Positions 9,249 through 16,029 of a stretch of DNA of 64,000 nt are shown piece by piece; positions within the stretch are counted from its first letter, which is position 1; each line of letters opens with the position of its first letter. The DNA comes from Bacillus sp. A301a_S52. GTDB lineage: Bacteria; Bacillota; Bacilli; Bacillales; Salisediminibacteriaceae. A model generated the notes under the pieces. The model was given only the letters and a program-made list of their open reading frames with translations, searched no databases and had not been told where the DNA came from. The stretch spans positions 1,926,001 to 1,990,000 of the forward strand of contig JABXYP010000001.1 of the NCBI GenBank assembly GCA_024701455.1, given 5' to 3'. Both the position numbers and the translations under genes were made by a program.

Positions 9249-9818
9249 ATGGGAAATAAAATCGTTTTATTACTTCCAATTGGTGTAATGCTTGGGTTAT
9301 TTATATTTGGCTATGTCAGCTTAAGCGGCACAGAGGGCGTGACGAACGAAGAATTACAGGAAACACTAATTTTACAGGCTGAACAAGTAGACGACTCTCA
9401 CGTGAATATTAAGTGGCAATGGGGAAACTTCCCTAAGGATGGGCTAGCGGGTACGGATTACATAGAATTATTCATCATAGATGCTTCGGGTAATGAAAAA
9501 TCCTCAGAAGTTTCTGGTGGAATGCTGCAATTAACACAAGGTGGCGATACTTTGTATCAGAATGACGAGGTGAAAAAAACATTCAATGGTGCAGTCATGA
9601 GTTTGCCTAATGACACGAGTGATGAAGCTATTTTAGGCCCAACTGGTGAAGCGACATTTCGCTTAACAGAACCATTAGAAGAAGGGGAGACAGTCGCTAT
9701 TCGTTATTATCATACATGGGTGGAGCATCAATTGTCACTCTCTCAAGAAGTAACGCTAAATGAAGCCCTTGAAAAAGAAATTAGCCAGTATTATTGGGTT
9801 TCAAAGGTTAAAGAATAA
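9249..9818 (+). CDS. membrane-anchored extracellular protein, unknown function
   Basis: A 189-residue protein with one N-terminal hydrophobic segment (about residues 4-24) and an acidic extracytoplasmic domain that looks beta-rich. It starts 15 bases after the FetB-like permease with a good ribosome site (AAAGGAG), so it belongs to the same transcription unit and may act with the transporter. I do not recognise the family. No terminator is visible directly downstream. Confidence 0.6.
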   Translation: MGNKIVLLLPIGVMLGLFIFGYVSLSGTEGVTNEELQETLILQAEQVDDSHVNIKWQWGNFPKDGLAGTDYIELFIIDASGNEKSSEVSGGMLQLTQGGDTLYQNDEVKKTFNGAVMSLPNDTSDEAILGPTGEATFRLTEPLEEGETVAIRYYHTWVEHQLSLSQEVTLNEALEKEISQYYWVSKVKE

Positions 9819-10011
9819 GCCTGGTTTATAAAAAATGATACTCTATTAGGAAAATCCGGTGTGTTTATGTATGCCTAGTTAAGTGTGCTAAACATTAAAG
9901 GTTTGTCTGGCTTGATAGAGCTAATAATTGTGATGCAAACTACAACAAAATGGCTATGGAGCTTTAAAAAATGACATTTAGAAAATTTAAAAATAAACAA
10001 TTTAGTATAGG

Positions 10012-10170
10012 TTTATCATAGATAAACGTCCGTTAAACTCCCAGCGGAAAATAGAGAGGAGAGGTAACTCTATTGAGACGGGAGATAATGAATCCTGACG
10101 TCCTGATTCACTCAACGACCACTCAGAGGGAGAAGAACGAAAACTTCCCCTGAGTGAAGGTTCGTTTTAT
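10012..10170 (+). repeat. bcr1-like structured repeat, copy A
   Basis: This is one of seven related elements in the window. It begins TTTATCATAGATAAACGTCC and ends in TTCGTTTTAT, with TTTAT at both ends. Inside are the nested-hairpin half (CTCCC..GGGAG around AAATAGAG..CTCTATT) and a 3' hairpin with arms ACTCAG..CTGAGT. It lies between the 9249 gene and yqgV, ending 2-3 bases before the yqgV ribosome site. Confidence 0.85.
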
Positions 10171-10187
10171 CAAAAGGAGGGAGTAAA

Positions 10188-10505
10188 TTGGCTATAGCAG
10201 ATGTAACGATTATGCCTTTGGGAGCTGGAACAACAAGTGTGTCTGATGTAGTGGCAGAAGTACATCGACTCTTGAAGAGGTCTGAACTGCCAATTAATTA
10301 TCAGTTAACACCGATGAGTACAATTTTGGAAGGTGAAGTTGATGATTTATATGCGATACTTAAGCAAATTCAAGAGGTGCCTTTTAGCTTAGGTCACAAA
10401 CGTATAGCAATGAACATTCGTATAGATGACCGAAGAGATAAAATGTCATCTATGAAAAGTAAGGTAGCGATGGTCAATAAAAAATTAATAGACGAAACGG
10501 ATTAA
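10188..10505 (+). CDS. yqgV: MTH1187/YqgV family thiamine-binding-like protein
   Basis: A 105-residue protein of the MTH1187/YqgV (UPF0045) family, a ferredoxin-like fold that in characterised relatives binds thiamine or hydroxymethylpyrimidine. Diagnostic blocks are ADVTIMPLGAGTTSVSDVV, the YQLTPMSTILEGEVDDL stretch and the MNIRIDDRRDK strand. The start is a TTG at 10188, 7 bases after the strong AAAAGGAGGG site. Copy A of the repeat lies immediately upstream, so any promoter must be in or before that element. Order with yqgW, yqgX and yqgY matches B. subtilis. Confidence 0.85.
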   Translation: MAIADVTIMPLGAGTTSVSDVVAEVHRLLKRSELPINYQLTPMSTILEGEVDDLYAILKQIQEVPFSLGHKRIAMNIRIDDRRDKMSSMKSKVAMVNKKLIDETD

Positions 10506-10513
10506 GTCGTAAG

Positions 10514-10547
10514 TAAAAGAGCTGTCTGTAAACAGACAGCTCTTTTA
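10514..10547. terminator. bidirectional terminator between yqgV and yqgW
   Basis: A 15-bp perfect stem (TAAAAGAGCTGTCTG and its complement) with a 4-base loop. The T/A-rich base of the stem gives a T tract on both strands, suiting the convergent genes yqgV and yqgW. Confidence 0.88.
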
Positions 10548-10556
10548 CATGCTATG

Positions 10557-10742
10557 TTATCCGACAGTTCCCCCACCGCCGTATAAAAAGAATGCTATGA
10601 GTGTACGAATAGAAAACCATCCAAACACAGCCACTGAAATCGCGGCAAAACCAACAGCAAAGAAATTTTTACGCTTTAATTCCTTGTAGCCCCCAATAAT
10701 AGCAAAAATAGTGATCAGGAGCGTAATGATTCCCATTATCAT
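10557..10742 (-). CDS. yqgW: small membrane protein YqgW (DUF2759)
   Basis: A 61-residue protein with two membrane segments (about residues 3-17 and 28-53) separated by a basic turn (KELKRKNFF), ending in a Gly-rich tail. Length, topology and place between yqgV and yqgX identify the DUF2759/YqgW family of unknown function. The ATG at 10742 follows AAGGAGG at normal distance. Confidence 0.8.
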   Translation of the reverse strand: MIMGIITLLITIFAIIGGYKELKRKNFFAVGFAAISVAVFGWFSIRTLIAFFLYGGGGTVG

Positions 10743-10874
10743 GTTACTTCCTCCTTTATATATACACTAGCTTATGTAGACATGGCCAAAACATGTAAAC
10801 CCTATCATACGTAAGATTCAGTTCACCCCTTATTTTACTGGCTTTTGGTATTTTTGTCGAGTACCCCACTAAAA

Positions 10875-11091
10875 TTTGTCCCAGATAAGCTTCCGTAAAC
10901 CTCCCGGGTCAAAATAGTGAGGGGATCTAACTCTATTTAGGCGAAAGCTAACGGGGCGCTAATGTCCTGATTGACTCGGGCCAACAGGATGTTGGTCACA
11001 CAAGCGTTTCCACAGGACGCGAAGACGTTAGCTTGTGTTCTTTATCAGTGGGAGGTGAACGAAATCTCCTCCTGATTGAAGGGCGTTTTAT
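10875..11091 (+). repeat. bcr1-like structured repeat, copy B, with internal insertion
   Basis: This copy starts with TTTGT (a variant of TTTAT) and CCCAGATAAGC and ends in GGGCGTTTTAT. It is about 60 bp longer than the others: extra sequence lies between the ACTC..CCAAC block and the 3' hairpin, roughly 10991-11047. The insert holds two hairpins of its own, CCAACA/TGTTGG and ACACAAGC/GCTTGTGT. Confidence 0.8.
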
Positions 11092-11110
11092 AGTCTTCTT
11101 TTAATTTGCT

Positions 11111-11140
11111 TTGAAAACAATCTTCTCACCGTAGTACAAT
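11111..11140 (+). promoter_or_regulatory. sigma-A promoter for yqgX
   Basis: TTGAAA (11111-11116) and TACAAT (11135-11140) are separated by 18 bases, 27 bases before the yqgX start. Confidence 0.6.
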
Positions 11141-11166
11141 AACAATAGTGAAGGAGGGAGCAATAT

Positions 11167-11805
11167 ATGAAATGGGAAAAGATATCACTCGGACCATTGC
11201 AGACCAATGGCTTTGTTCTGTACAAAGATGGAGAAGGATTAATGATTGATCCAGGAGGTAATGAAGAGAAGTTATTTCAGCTACTGGATGACAAGAAGAT
11301 CACGGTTAAAGCAATACTTTTAACCCACGCGCATTTTGATCATATCGGTGGAGTAGAGGCTGTGAGGACAAAATACCGATGTCCTGTATATGTACATAAA
11401 AATGAAGCGGATTGGCTTACGGATCCAACGTTAAATGGCTCTGCCTTATTTTTAAGGGAAGAAGCCATAACGAGCGAAAAAGCAGATCATGTTTTTTCTA
11501 AAGAAGGGTCTTATAGCATATCAGGCTTTCAATTTGAATTATTAGAAACACCAGGTCATTCACCAGGAAGCGTTTCTTACTATTTTGCTGAAGAGAAGAT
11601 TGTCTTCTCAGGGGATGTTTTATTTCATGGAGGTGTAGGTAGAACAGATTTACCAGGGGGAGATCATGATACCTTAATGACTACACTACACGAAAAAATG
11701 CTGGAGTTACCGGATGAGACAATTGTTGCAAATGGACACGGTCCAGAGACGCTAATCGGAAAAGAAAAAGAACATAATCCCTTTATAAATGGATTTGGTT
11801 GGTGA
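11167..11805 (+). CDS. yqgX: metallo-beta-lactamase-fold hydrolase YqgX
   Basis: A 212-residue metal-dependent hydrolase of the glyoxalase II-like group. The metal-binding motif THAHFDH is at residues 53-59 (His54, His56, Asp58, His59), followed by the third ligand in ETPGHSPGS and the bridging Asp in FSGDVLF, then the last His in ANGHGPET. The length fits the short YqgX-type enzymes that lack the C-terminal glyoxalase domain. The substrate is unknown; a thiol ester is likely from family. It has its own promoter and a GGAGGGAG ribosome site. Confidence 0.9.
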   Translation: MKWEKISLGPLQTNGFVLYKDGEGLMIDPGGNEEKLFQLLDDKKITVKAILLTHAHFDHIGGVEAVRTKYRCPVYVHKNEADWLTDPTLNGSALFLREEAITSEKADHVFSKEGSYSISGFQFELLETPGHSPGSVSYYFAEEKIVFSGDVLFHGGVGRTDLPGGDHDTLMTTLHEKMLELPDETIVANGHGPETLIGKEKEHNPFINGFGW

Positions 11806-11914
11806 ATATTTCTAAGTTAAACAATAGATGACACACTGAAATTGCGCTTTCATTATATCCACTACGGTTAATTGGTATTTAGTGTAAGGGGCTAATGTCC
11901 CCTAAAAAGCATGA

Positions 11915-11961
11915 CAAAAAGGATTCTATGTATAGGACTGATAACGTAGAATCCTTTTGTG
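11915..11961. terminator. terminator downstream of yqgX
   Basis: CAAAAAGGATTCTA pairs with TAGAATCCTTTTG across an 18-base loop, 110 bases past the yqgX stop. T-runs are present on both strands. Confidence 0.7.
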
Positions 11962-12106
11962 ACAATTCAGATAACGCTTACACAAAATGATAAAGTAAAT
12001 AGTTCGTTAAGCACAAGAGCAAATACAGTTTGGGAGATAAACTTGTTAAAGAAAATAGCGATTAAAAAATCTAGTTTAACAAAATGAACTAGGTTATAAA
12101 TGTTCT

Positions 12107-12141
12107 AAAAAAATGACCTTCCATGGGGAACATGAAAGGTC
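12107..12141 (-). terminator. intrinsic terminator of the candidate small RNA
   Basis: An 11-bp stem with one mismatch (12115-12125 with 12131-12141) and a 5-base loop is followed on the minus strand by a seven-T run. No protein gene on the minus strand lies upstream to explain it. Confidence 0.7.
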
Positions 12142-12218
12142 GTTTGGGGAGTTAATCAAGTATCAATGAACTTTTTGAGGGGGGAGGGGGAACTCCCGAA
12201 GATCATTGTTCTACTGAC
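12107..12218 (-). ncRNA. candidate C-rich small RNA
   Basis: A minus-strand transcription unit of about 110 nt is predicted. A perfect promoter (TTGACA, 17 bases, TATAAT) reads leftward into this stretch, which ends in a terminator (stem GACCTTTCATG / CATGGAAGGTC with one mismatch, then ATTTTTTT). The RNA would carry several C-rich unpaired motifs: TTCCCCCTCCCCCC, ACTCCCC and a TTCCC loop in the terminator. Such motifs are typical of Firmicute small RNAs of the RsaE/RoxS and FsrA kind, which pair with G-rich ribosome sites. No open reading frame with a ribosome site is visible. This is a prediction from sequence alone. Confidence 0.6.
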
Positions 12219-12224
12219 AATTTC

Positions 12225-12253
12225 ATTATAATTCGACATTAACACTGTGTCAA
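12225..12253 (-). promoter_or_regulatory. perfect consensus sigma-A promoter on the minus strand
   Basis: TTGACA (12253 to 12248) and TATAAT (12230 to 12225) are separated by exactly 17 bases. It points away from the methyltransferase gene and toward the candidate small RNA. Confidence 0.75.
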
Positions 12254-12262
12254 TAGTGTTAA
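12239..12262. promoter_or_regulatory. operator-like palindrome
   Basis: TTAACACT, 8 bases, AGTGTTAA is a perfect inverted repeat. It covers the -35 box of the minus-strand promoter and lies 22 bases before the methyltransferase start, so a repressor bound here could control either transcript. I do not recognise the cognate regulator. Confidence 0.5.
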
Positions 12263-12284
12263 AATACATTTTAGGAGAATACGC

Positions 12285-13406
12285 ATGAAAAAGCTTATTA
12301 ATAGGTTATTAGAATGCCATGATCCGCCTTGGGATTTTGCAAAGTACATGAAGGTTGCTTTATACGACCCTGCTGTTGGTTATTATATGAAGCCCGAAGT
12401 GAAACTAGGTTATAAAGGAGACTTTTACACTAGTAATCATGTCCACCCTGTTTTTGCAGAAACATTGACTCATTATTTTATGACTGTTATTGAGACGCAG
12501 CGATTATCGCCTTTTATTTGTGAATGGGGGGCAGGGGATGGCCAGTTTGCAAATTATGCTTTATCTTTCTTACAAAACAATTTTCCTGATTTTTACGAGA
12601 AAATAACTTATATTATTTTAGAAACGAGTCCATATCACCGAAAAGTGATTGAAAGAAAGTTGCAGTCCCACAAAAAGAAGACAATTCTTTATTCATCATT
12701 TACTGAATTAACTAAATCGATCTTATCATTCGAAGGAATTGTATTTTCTAATGAATTAATTGATGCCTTCCCTGTTCATCGAGTAAAAAAGACAGCTAGT
12801 GGACTTCAAGAAATAAAAGTGGATTTACAAAATAATCAATTAAAAGAGATAACTGTCCCATGTGAAAATAGGGATATTATTAACTGGCTTGATACCTATG
12901 GCCCTAAACTCCCTGAAGGATATTCGACTGAGGTGAATTTAGCTTTGAAGGAGTGGATGAACCAGATAAGAAGCTGGTTAAGTAAGGGGTTATTAGTTAC
13001 TATTGATTATGGTTACAGAAACGATGAATTAGTTCAGCCTCAGCGTAAAGACGGATCGATTAGAGGCTATAAAAACCATAAGTTAGTGACGAATCCATTG
13101 AAAGAGCCAGGAGAAATGGATTTAACAGCTCACGTGGCATGGGATGCTTTTAATCAGTTAGCGGGAGAACTGGGATTCTCCACAAGTTATCACGGTTCTC
13201 AAGAGCAATTTTTAATAAAGGCAGGTATTTTAACATTCCTAGATCCCACAGCTCATTTGAAACCTTTCTCAAAAGAATTCAAAAAAAATCAAGCTATTCA
13301 ATCACTTCTTCACCCTGCGGGGATGAGTGCTTATTTTCAAGTCAACACCCAAAGCTTATCTTTAAAAAATTTAAATAATTTATTTCAACATTTATCCCAT
13401 TCTTAA
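12285..13406 (+). CDS. MidA/NDUFAF7-family SAM-dependent methyltransferase
   Basis: A 373-residue class I methyltransferase of the MidA (DUF185, COG1565) family. Typical features are the opening ALYDPAVGYYMK, the FYTSNHVHPVFAETL block, the SAM-binding CEWGAGDGQFANYAL loop (about residues 79-93), the ETSPYHRK strand, the SNELIDAFPVHR motif and the late ITIDYGY segment. Eukaryotic relatives methylate an arginine of a complex I subunit; the bacterial substrate is not known. The ATG at 12285 follows TTAGGAG. It is present in several Bacillaceae near yqgX and comG but not in B. subtilis at this spot. Confidence 0.85.
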   Translation: MKKLINRLLECHDPPWDFAKYMKVALYDPAVGYYMKPEVKLGYKGDFYTSNHVHPVFAETLTHYFMTVIETQRLSPFICEWGAGDGQFANYALSFLQNNFPDFYEKITYIILETSPYHRKVIERKLQSHKKKTILYSSFTELTKSILSFEGIVFSNELIDAFPVHRVKKTASGLQEIKVDLQNNQLKEITVPCENRDIINWLDTYGPKLPEGYSTEVNLALKEWMNQIRSWLSKGLLVTIDYGYRNDELVQPQRKDGSIRGYKNHKLVTNPLKEPGEMDLTAHVAWDAFNQLAGELGFSTSYHGSQEQFLIKAGILTFLDPTAHLKPFSKEFKKNQAIQSLLHPAGMSAYFQVNTQSLSLKNLNNLFQHLSHS

Positions 13407-13440
13407 GGGGCAGTAAAACCCCCACTGATTGAAGCTTAGC
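13407..13440 (+). repeat. truncated 3' end of a bcr1-like repeat
   Basis: CCCCCACTGATTGAAG, directly downstream of the methyltransferase stop, matches the 3' hairpin arm of the repeat family (CTCCCACTGATTGAAGG). It abuts the TTTAT of copy C, suggesting a partial older copy in tandem with a full one. Confidence 0.55.
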
Positions 13441-13595
13441 TTTATCACAGATAAGCGTTCTTAAGCCTCCGCCTCAAAATAGAGAGGAGACTAACTCACT
13501 TAGTCGGGAGATAACGGATGCTAATGTTTTTATTCACTTTACGATCAACCAGAAGGTGAAGAACAAAAATCCCTCTGATTGAAGATTCGTTTTAT
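13441..13595 (+). repeat. bcr1-like structured repeat, copy C
   Basis: A 155-bp element from TTTATCACAGATAAGCG to TTCGTTTTAT, flanked by TTTAT at both ends. In order it has an outer 5' arm (AGCGTTC), a CTCC..GGGAG arm, an inner AAATAGAG-type arm, the partner of the outer arm (GGATGCT), the linker CTAATGT..ATTCACTT, and a 3' hairpin (ACCAGA..TCTGAT). Size, intergenic location and the flanking TTTAT agree with bcr1 of the B. cereus group; sequence identity to bcr1 could not be checked here. Confidence 0.85.
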
Positions 13596-13598
13596 AAT

Positions 13599-13648
13599 AA
13601 AAAGGAGTTGCCCTCATAAGTTAAGTACTTATGGGACAACCCCTTTTT
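13599..13648. terminator. terminator between copy C and yqgY
   Basis: AAAAAGG-GTTG-CCC-CATAAGT pairs with ACTTATG-GGG-CAAC-CCTTTTT. The stem has single-base bulges and T-runs on both strands; it closes the minus-strand yqgY transcript. Confidence 0.75.
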
Positions 13649-13652
13649 CTGT

Positions 13653-13898
13653 TTAATGGCCTCCAATTTCTGGAACCATAATAAATGTTGTGTAGTAAGT
13701 AAAACCGACAAAAAATAACGTTAAGTATGCTCCAAAGATGTAAATATATACACGTTCGGAAAGCTTTAAGTAGCTTAATGCAATAAACATTCCGGTTTGA
13801 GCGAAGAAAAGAATGGCAGCTGCATGCATTTCCCCCACCATAAACAGCACAGCCATAATTCCCGTCCAGAAACCGCAAACGCGAAACATACGATCCAC
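13653..13898 (-). CDS. yqgY: membrane protein YqgY (DUF2626)
   Basis: An 81-residue protein with two to three membrane segments, matching the DUF2626/YqgY family (MDRMFRVCGFWTGIMAVLF start, conserved YYTTF near the end). Function unknown. The GTG start at 13898 follows AAGGAGGG; its position downstream of yqgX agrees with B. subtilis order. Confidence 0.82.
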   Translation of the reverse strand: MDRMFRVCGFWTGIMAVLFMVGEMHAAAILFFAQTGMFIALSYLKLSERVYIYIFGAYLTLFFVGFTYYTTFIMVPEIGGH

Positions 13899-14033
13899 GT
13901 TATCCCTCCTTTATATGTATCATACCCAAAACACATGAACGTAGTTAATACACTTTATTATAAATCGAATAGCAAGCTTTGTAAACTGTCCATACTAAAT
14001 AAAAATAGTAAAGCACTTGCCAAGAGACAAGTG

Positions 14034-14741
14034 CTAGCTATCTACGACCACAGTAGTATAAGTGCATGCCATCTCATTACGTTGAAACATGTTTCCTTCT
14101 TCTTTCAACTTTATATCTCCAAAGAAAAAGCGAAATATACCGTTAATAAACGCGTGATGCATTTGACAGACACCTAAGCTTGTAGGCGCTATTTCTTTAA
14201 ACGTGCAATTGAACACTCTAAAAACTATTTCATGTTTTTCTTCATCAAAATTTATTTCCGGATTTAATCCTTGATTTAGCGCGATTTTTTCGATGAATTT
14301 CACTTTTTCTGCGGGAACCATGTGCTCAGGGTTCCCCCCCAACGATGAAACGAATTCATTTGCAGATTCGTAACCAAATTTTTCACCAGTCGCAATGAGG
14401 GCTTTTTTACCTTCTTCTCCGAAAGAAGCAAGGGATTCAATAGCTATTTCGGATAGTCGTTGAAAATCTCTATAAGGAAATTGGAGGCTGATCACTTCAT
14501 TCGATAAGCTATAAAAACGACTTGGACGCCCGCCTTTACCAGTTTTTTTGGTTTCAGATACTAACATTGCCACATCTTCAAGTTTAGATAAATGTAATCT
14601 GGCTACATTGGTATGAATTTTAAACGTATCTGCAATTTCTTGAACGGTAATATCGCGGTGTTGACGACTGATATATTGATAAATGGAAAAACGTGTAGGA
14701 TCCGACAAAACGCCGGTAATCTTTAATGTTTGTTGTTCCAT
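14034..14741 (-). CDS. ArsR-type winged-helix transcriptional regulator
   Basis: A 235-residue regulator. Residues 1-75 form an ArsR-like winged helix (LSDPTRFSIYQYI, ITVQEIADTFKIHTNVARLHLSKLEDVAMLV), and GGRPSRFYSLS is the wing. The C-terminal part (about 80-235) contains Cys in FNCTFKEIAPTSLGVCQMHHAF, similar in layout to the Cys-containing C-terminal domain of SufR-like regulators, so metal or cluster sensing is possible but unproven. It is transcribed divergently from the YtxH gene. Target genes are unknown. Confidence 0.75.
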   Translation of the reverse strand: MEQQTLKITGVLSDPTRFSIYQYISRQHRDITVQEIADTFKIHTNVARLHLSKLEDVAMLVSETKKTGKGGRPSRFYSLSNEVISLQFPYRDFQRLSEIAIESLASFGEEGKKALIATGEKFGYESANEFVSSLGGNPEHMVPAEKVKFIEKIALNQGLNPEINFDEEKHEIVFRVFNCTFKEIAPTSLGVCQMHHAFINGIFRFFFGDIKLKEEGNMFQRNEMACTYTTVVVDS

Positions 14742-14958
14742 ACCTTTTCACTCCCTGCAATAAGCTAAGTTAATTATATTACAGGGGAATAGATAAATAA
14801 ATGCATTATTAAGCTAAATATGTGACTAAACTAGTAAAATATATTAAGGATCATTTAAGTAAAAGTAAAGAAATATATGTTTTATTCAAACAGAAAGAAG
14901 GAATAAGGGTAACAATGTCGAAAAAATTACATAGACAAACTAAGGAGGATGTTATTAT

Positions 14959-15402
14959 ATGAGCAAAATGGATACGAAAGATTTTCTTATAGGTGCAGTG
15001 ATTGGATCAATTGTTGGAGCATCAGCTGCCATGCTATTCGCCCCAAAGTCAGGTCGCGAGTTGCGAACAGATATTAATGAAAAAGCTCATCAAGCTAAAG
15101 ATAAAACAGTTGAATTAACGCATGCAGCTAAGGAAAAAGGAAGTGAATACAGCCAGCTTGCTAAAGAAAAATCTGATGAATGGTCTCAAGTGGCTAAAGA
15201 ACAGTGGAGCAAAGTGGCTGACCGAACTGTCGGTATTTCAAATAAAGCGACACAAATGGGAGAAGATCTTGCTTCAGATGTGAAGGACCTCATGGAAAAT
15301 GAGAAGGCAGAAGGTAAAAAACTTGCTAAGCAAGTTGTGCAAGAAATTGAAGAAACGAAAGAAAAATTAAAAGATGATGTAGAAGAATTTAAAAATAAAT
15401 AA
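14959..15402 (+). CDS. YtxH-domain stress protein
   Basis: A 147-residue protein with an N-terminal Gly/Ala-rich membrane segment (FLIGAVIGSIVGASAAMLFAPKSGRELR, residues about 9-36) diagnostic of the YtxH domain, then a long Lys/Glu/Ala-rich amphipathic region with LEA-like repeats (EKAHQAKDKTVELTHAAKEK and similar). Relatives are general stress proteins of unclear activity. AAGGAGG precedes the ATG. A terminator follows at once. Confidence 0.85.
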   Translation: MSKMDTKDFLIGAVIGSIVGASAAMLFAPKSGRELRTDINEKAHQAKDKTVELTHAAKEKGSEYSQLAKEKSDEWSQVAKEQWSKVADRTVGISNKATQMGEDLASDVKDLMENEKAEGKKLAKQVVQEIEETKEKLKDDVEEFKNK

Positions 15403-15430
15403 AATTTATAACCGACTAGTGACCGGTTTT

Positions 15431-15466
15431 AGACTGTTGAGAAAGTTTCATCTCAACGGTCTTTTT
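15431..15466 (+). terminator. intrinsic terminator after the YtxH gene
   Basis: AGACTGTTGAGA pairs with TCTCAACGGTCT (one G-U pair) over an 8-base loop, followed by a five-T run. The T-run merges into the TTTAT that begins repeat copy D. Confidence 0.88.
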
Positions 15467-15623
15467 ATGACAGATAAGCAAGCGTCCGTAAATCTCCGGC
15501 TCAAAGTAGAGAGGAAAGGTAACTCTATTTAGCCAGGAGATAACGGCCACTAATTTCCTAATAAACTCGGCTAACAGTCTGGGGGAAGAACGAAAACTCC
15601 TACTAATTGAAGGGGCGTTTTAT
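15464..15623 (+). repeat. bcr1-like structured repeat, copy D
   Basis: A 160-bp copy from TTTATGACAGATAAGC to GGGGCGTTTTAT. The TTTAT at its 5' end overlaps the T-tract of the preceding terminator, so insertion seems to have occurred in the terminator tail. The nested arms (ATCTCC..GGAGAT) are kept; the 3' hairpin is degenerate. Confidence 0.83.
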
Positions 15624-16029
15624 TAATGGTTTAGAAAACCTCTGGTTATGCCGGAGGGGCAAAAGGGCTTACAAAATCACTTAGAAAAATTAAGCATACA
15701 ATTAATTTAATCCACATGAAAATGCAAACATTTGATTAAAGTGCTAATGACCAGTTTAATCAAAACCTTCAATAAAGTGACTGCGCCTCTCGTTTAAAGT
15801 TAGAGATCTTTTAAAGTGAGAAGCAACGTTTTAAAAAATGAACTGTGTGATACTGACAGTGGGAAAAGTAAAATGGTATAAAATCCTCATACGCCTCCTT
15901 TGAAACTTTCTGGATTTTTAGAAATCAAGTTAAAAAGATCTTTTTTTAATAATTTTTCAAAAAAAGAAGGAATTTGAAAGTGGGTGGCGAATATATGTTC
16001 TATAAGACAAAAGGAGGTGATTTATATCG
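15624..16029. other. intergenic region upstream of comG
   Basis: This 406-base stretch has no credible gene. It holds a small hairpin (CCTCTGG/CCGGAGG, 15639-15657), a perfect 10-bp inverted repeat TTTGATTAAA / TTTAATCAAA (15731-15740 with 15755-15764), a possible -10 (GTATAAAAT near 15875) and the ComK-like AT-box listed separately. Confidence 0.6.
15933..15945 (+). promoter_or_regulatory. ComK AT-box candidate
   Basis: AAAAGATCTTTTT fits one ComK half-operator, AAAA-N5-TTTT, 85 bases upstream of comGA. ComK operators need two such boxes; a second good one is not evident, only degenerate A/T runs nearby. Confidence 0.45.

Noticed and set aside
12208..12232. Plus-strand promoter for the methyltransferase gene
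   Set aside because: TATAAT is present because the -10 region is self-complementary, but the only -35-like TTGTTC is 13 bases away; the minus-strand reading is far better.
13797..14177. Plus-strand frame opposite yqgY and the ArsR-type regulator
   Set aside because: It is antisense to two well-supported genes and has no coding character of its own.
14879..14912. Sigma-B promoter for the YtxH stress gene
   Set aside because: GTTTTA and GGGTAA are present but 22 bases apart, well beyond the usual 12-15.
10012..15623. CRISPR array or tandem repeat locus
   Set aside because: The repeats are about 155 bp, dispersed between genes and internally structured, with no regular spacers and no cas genes.
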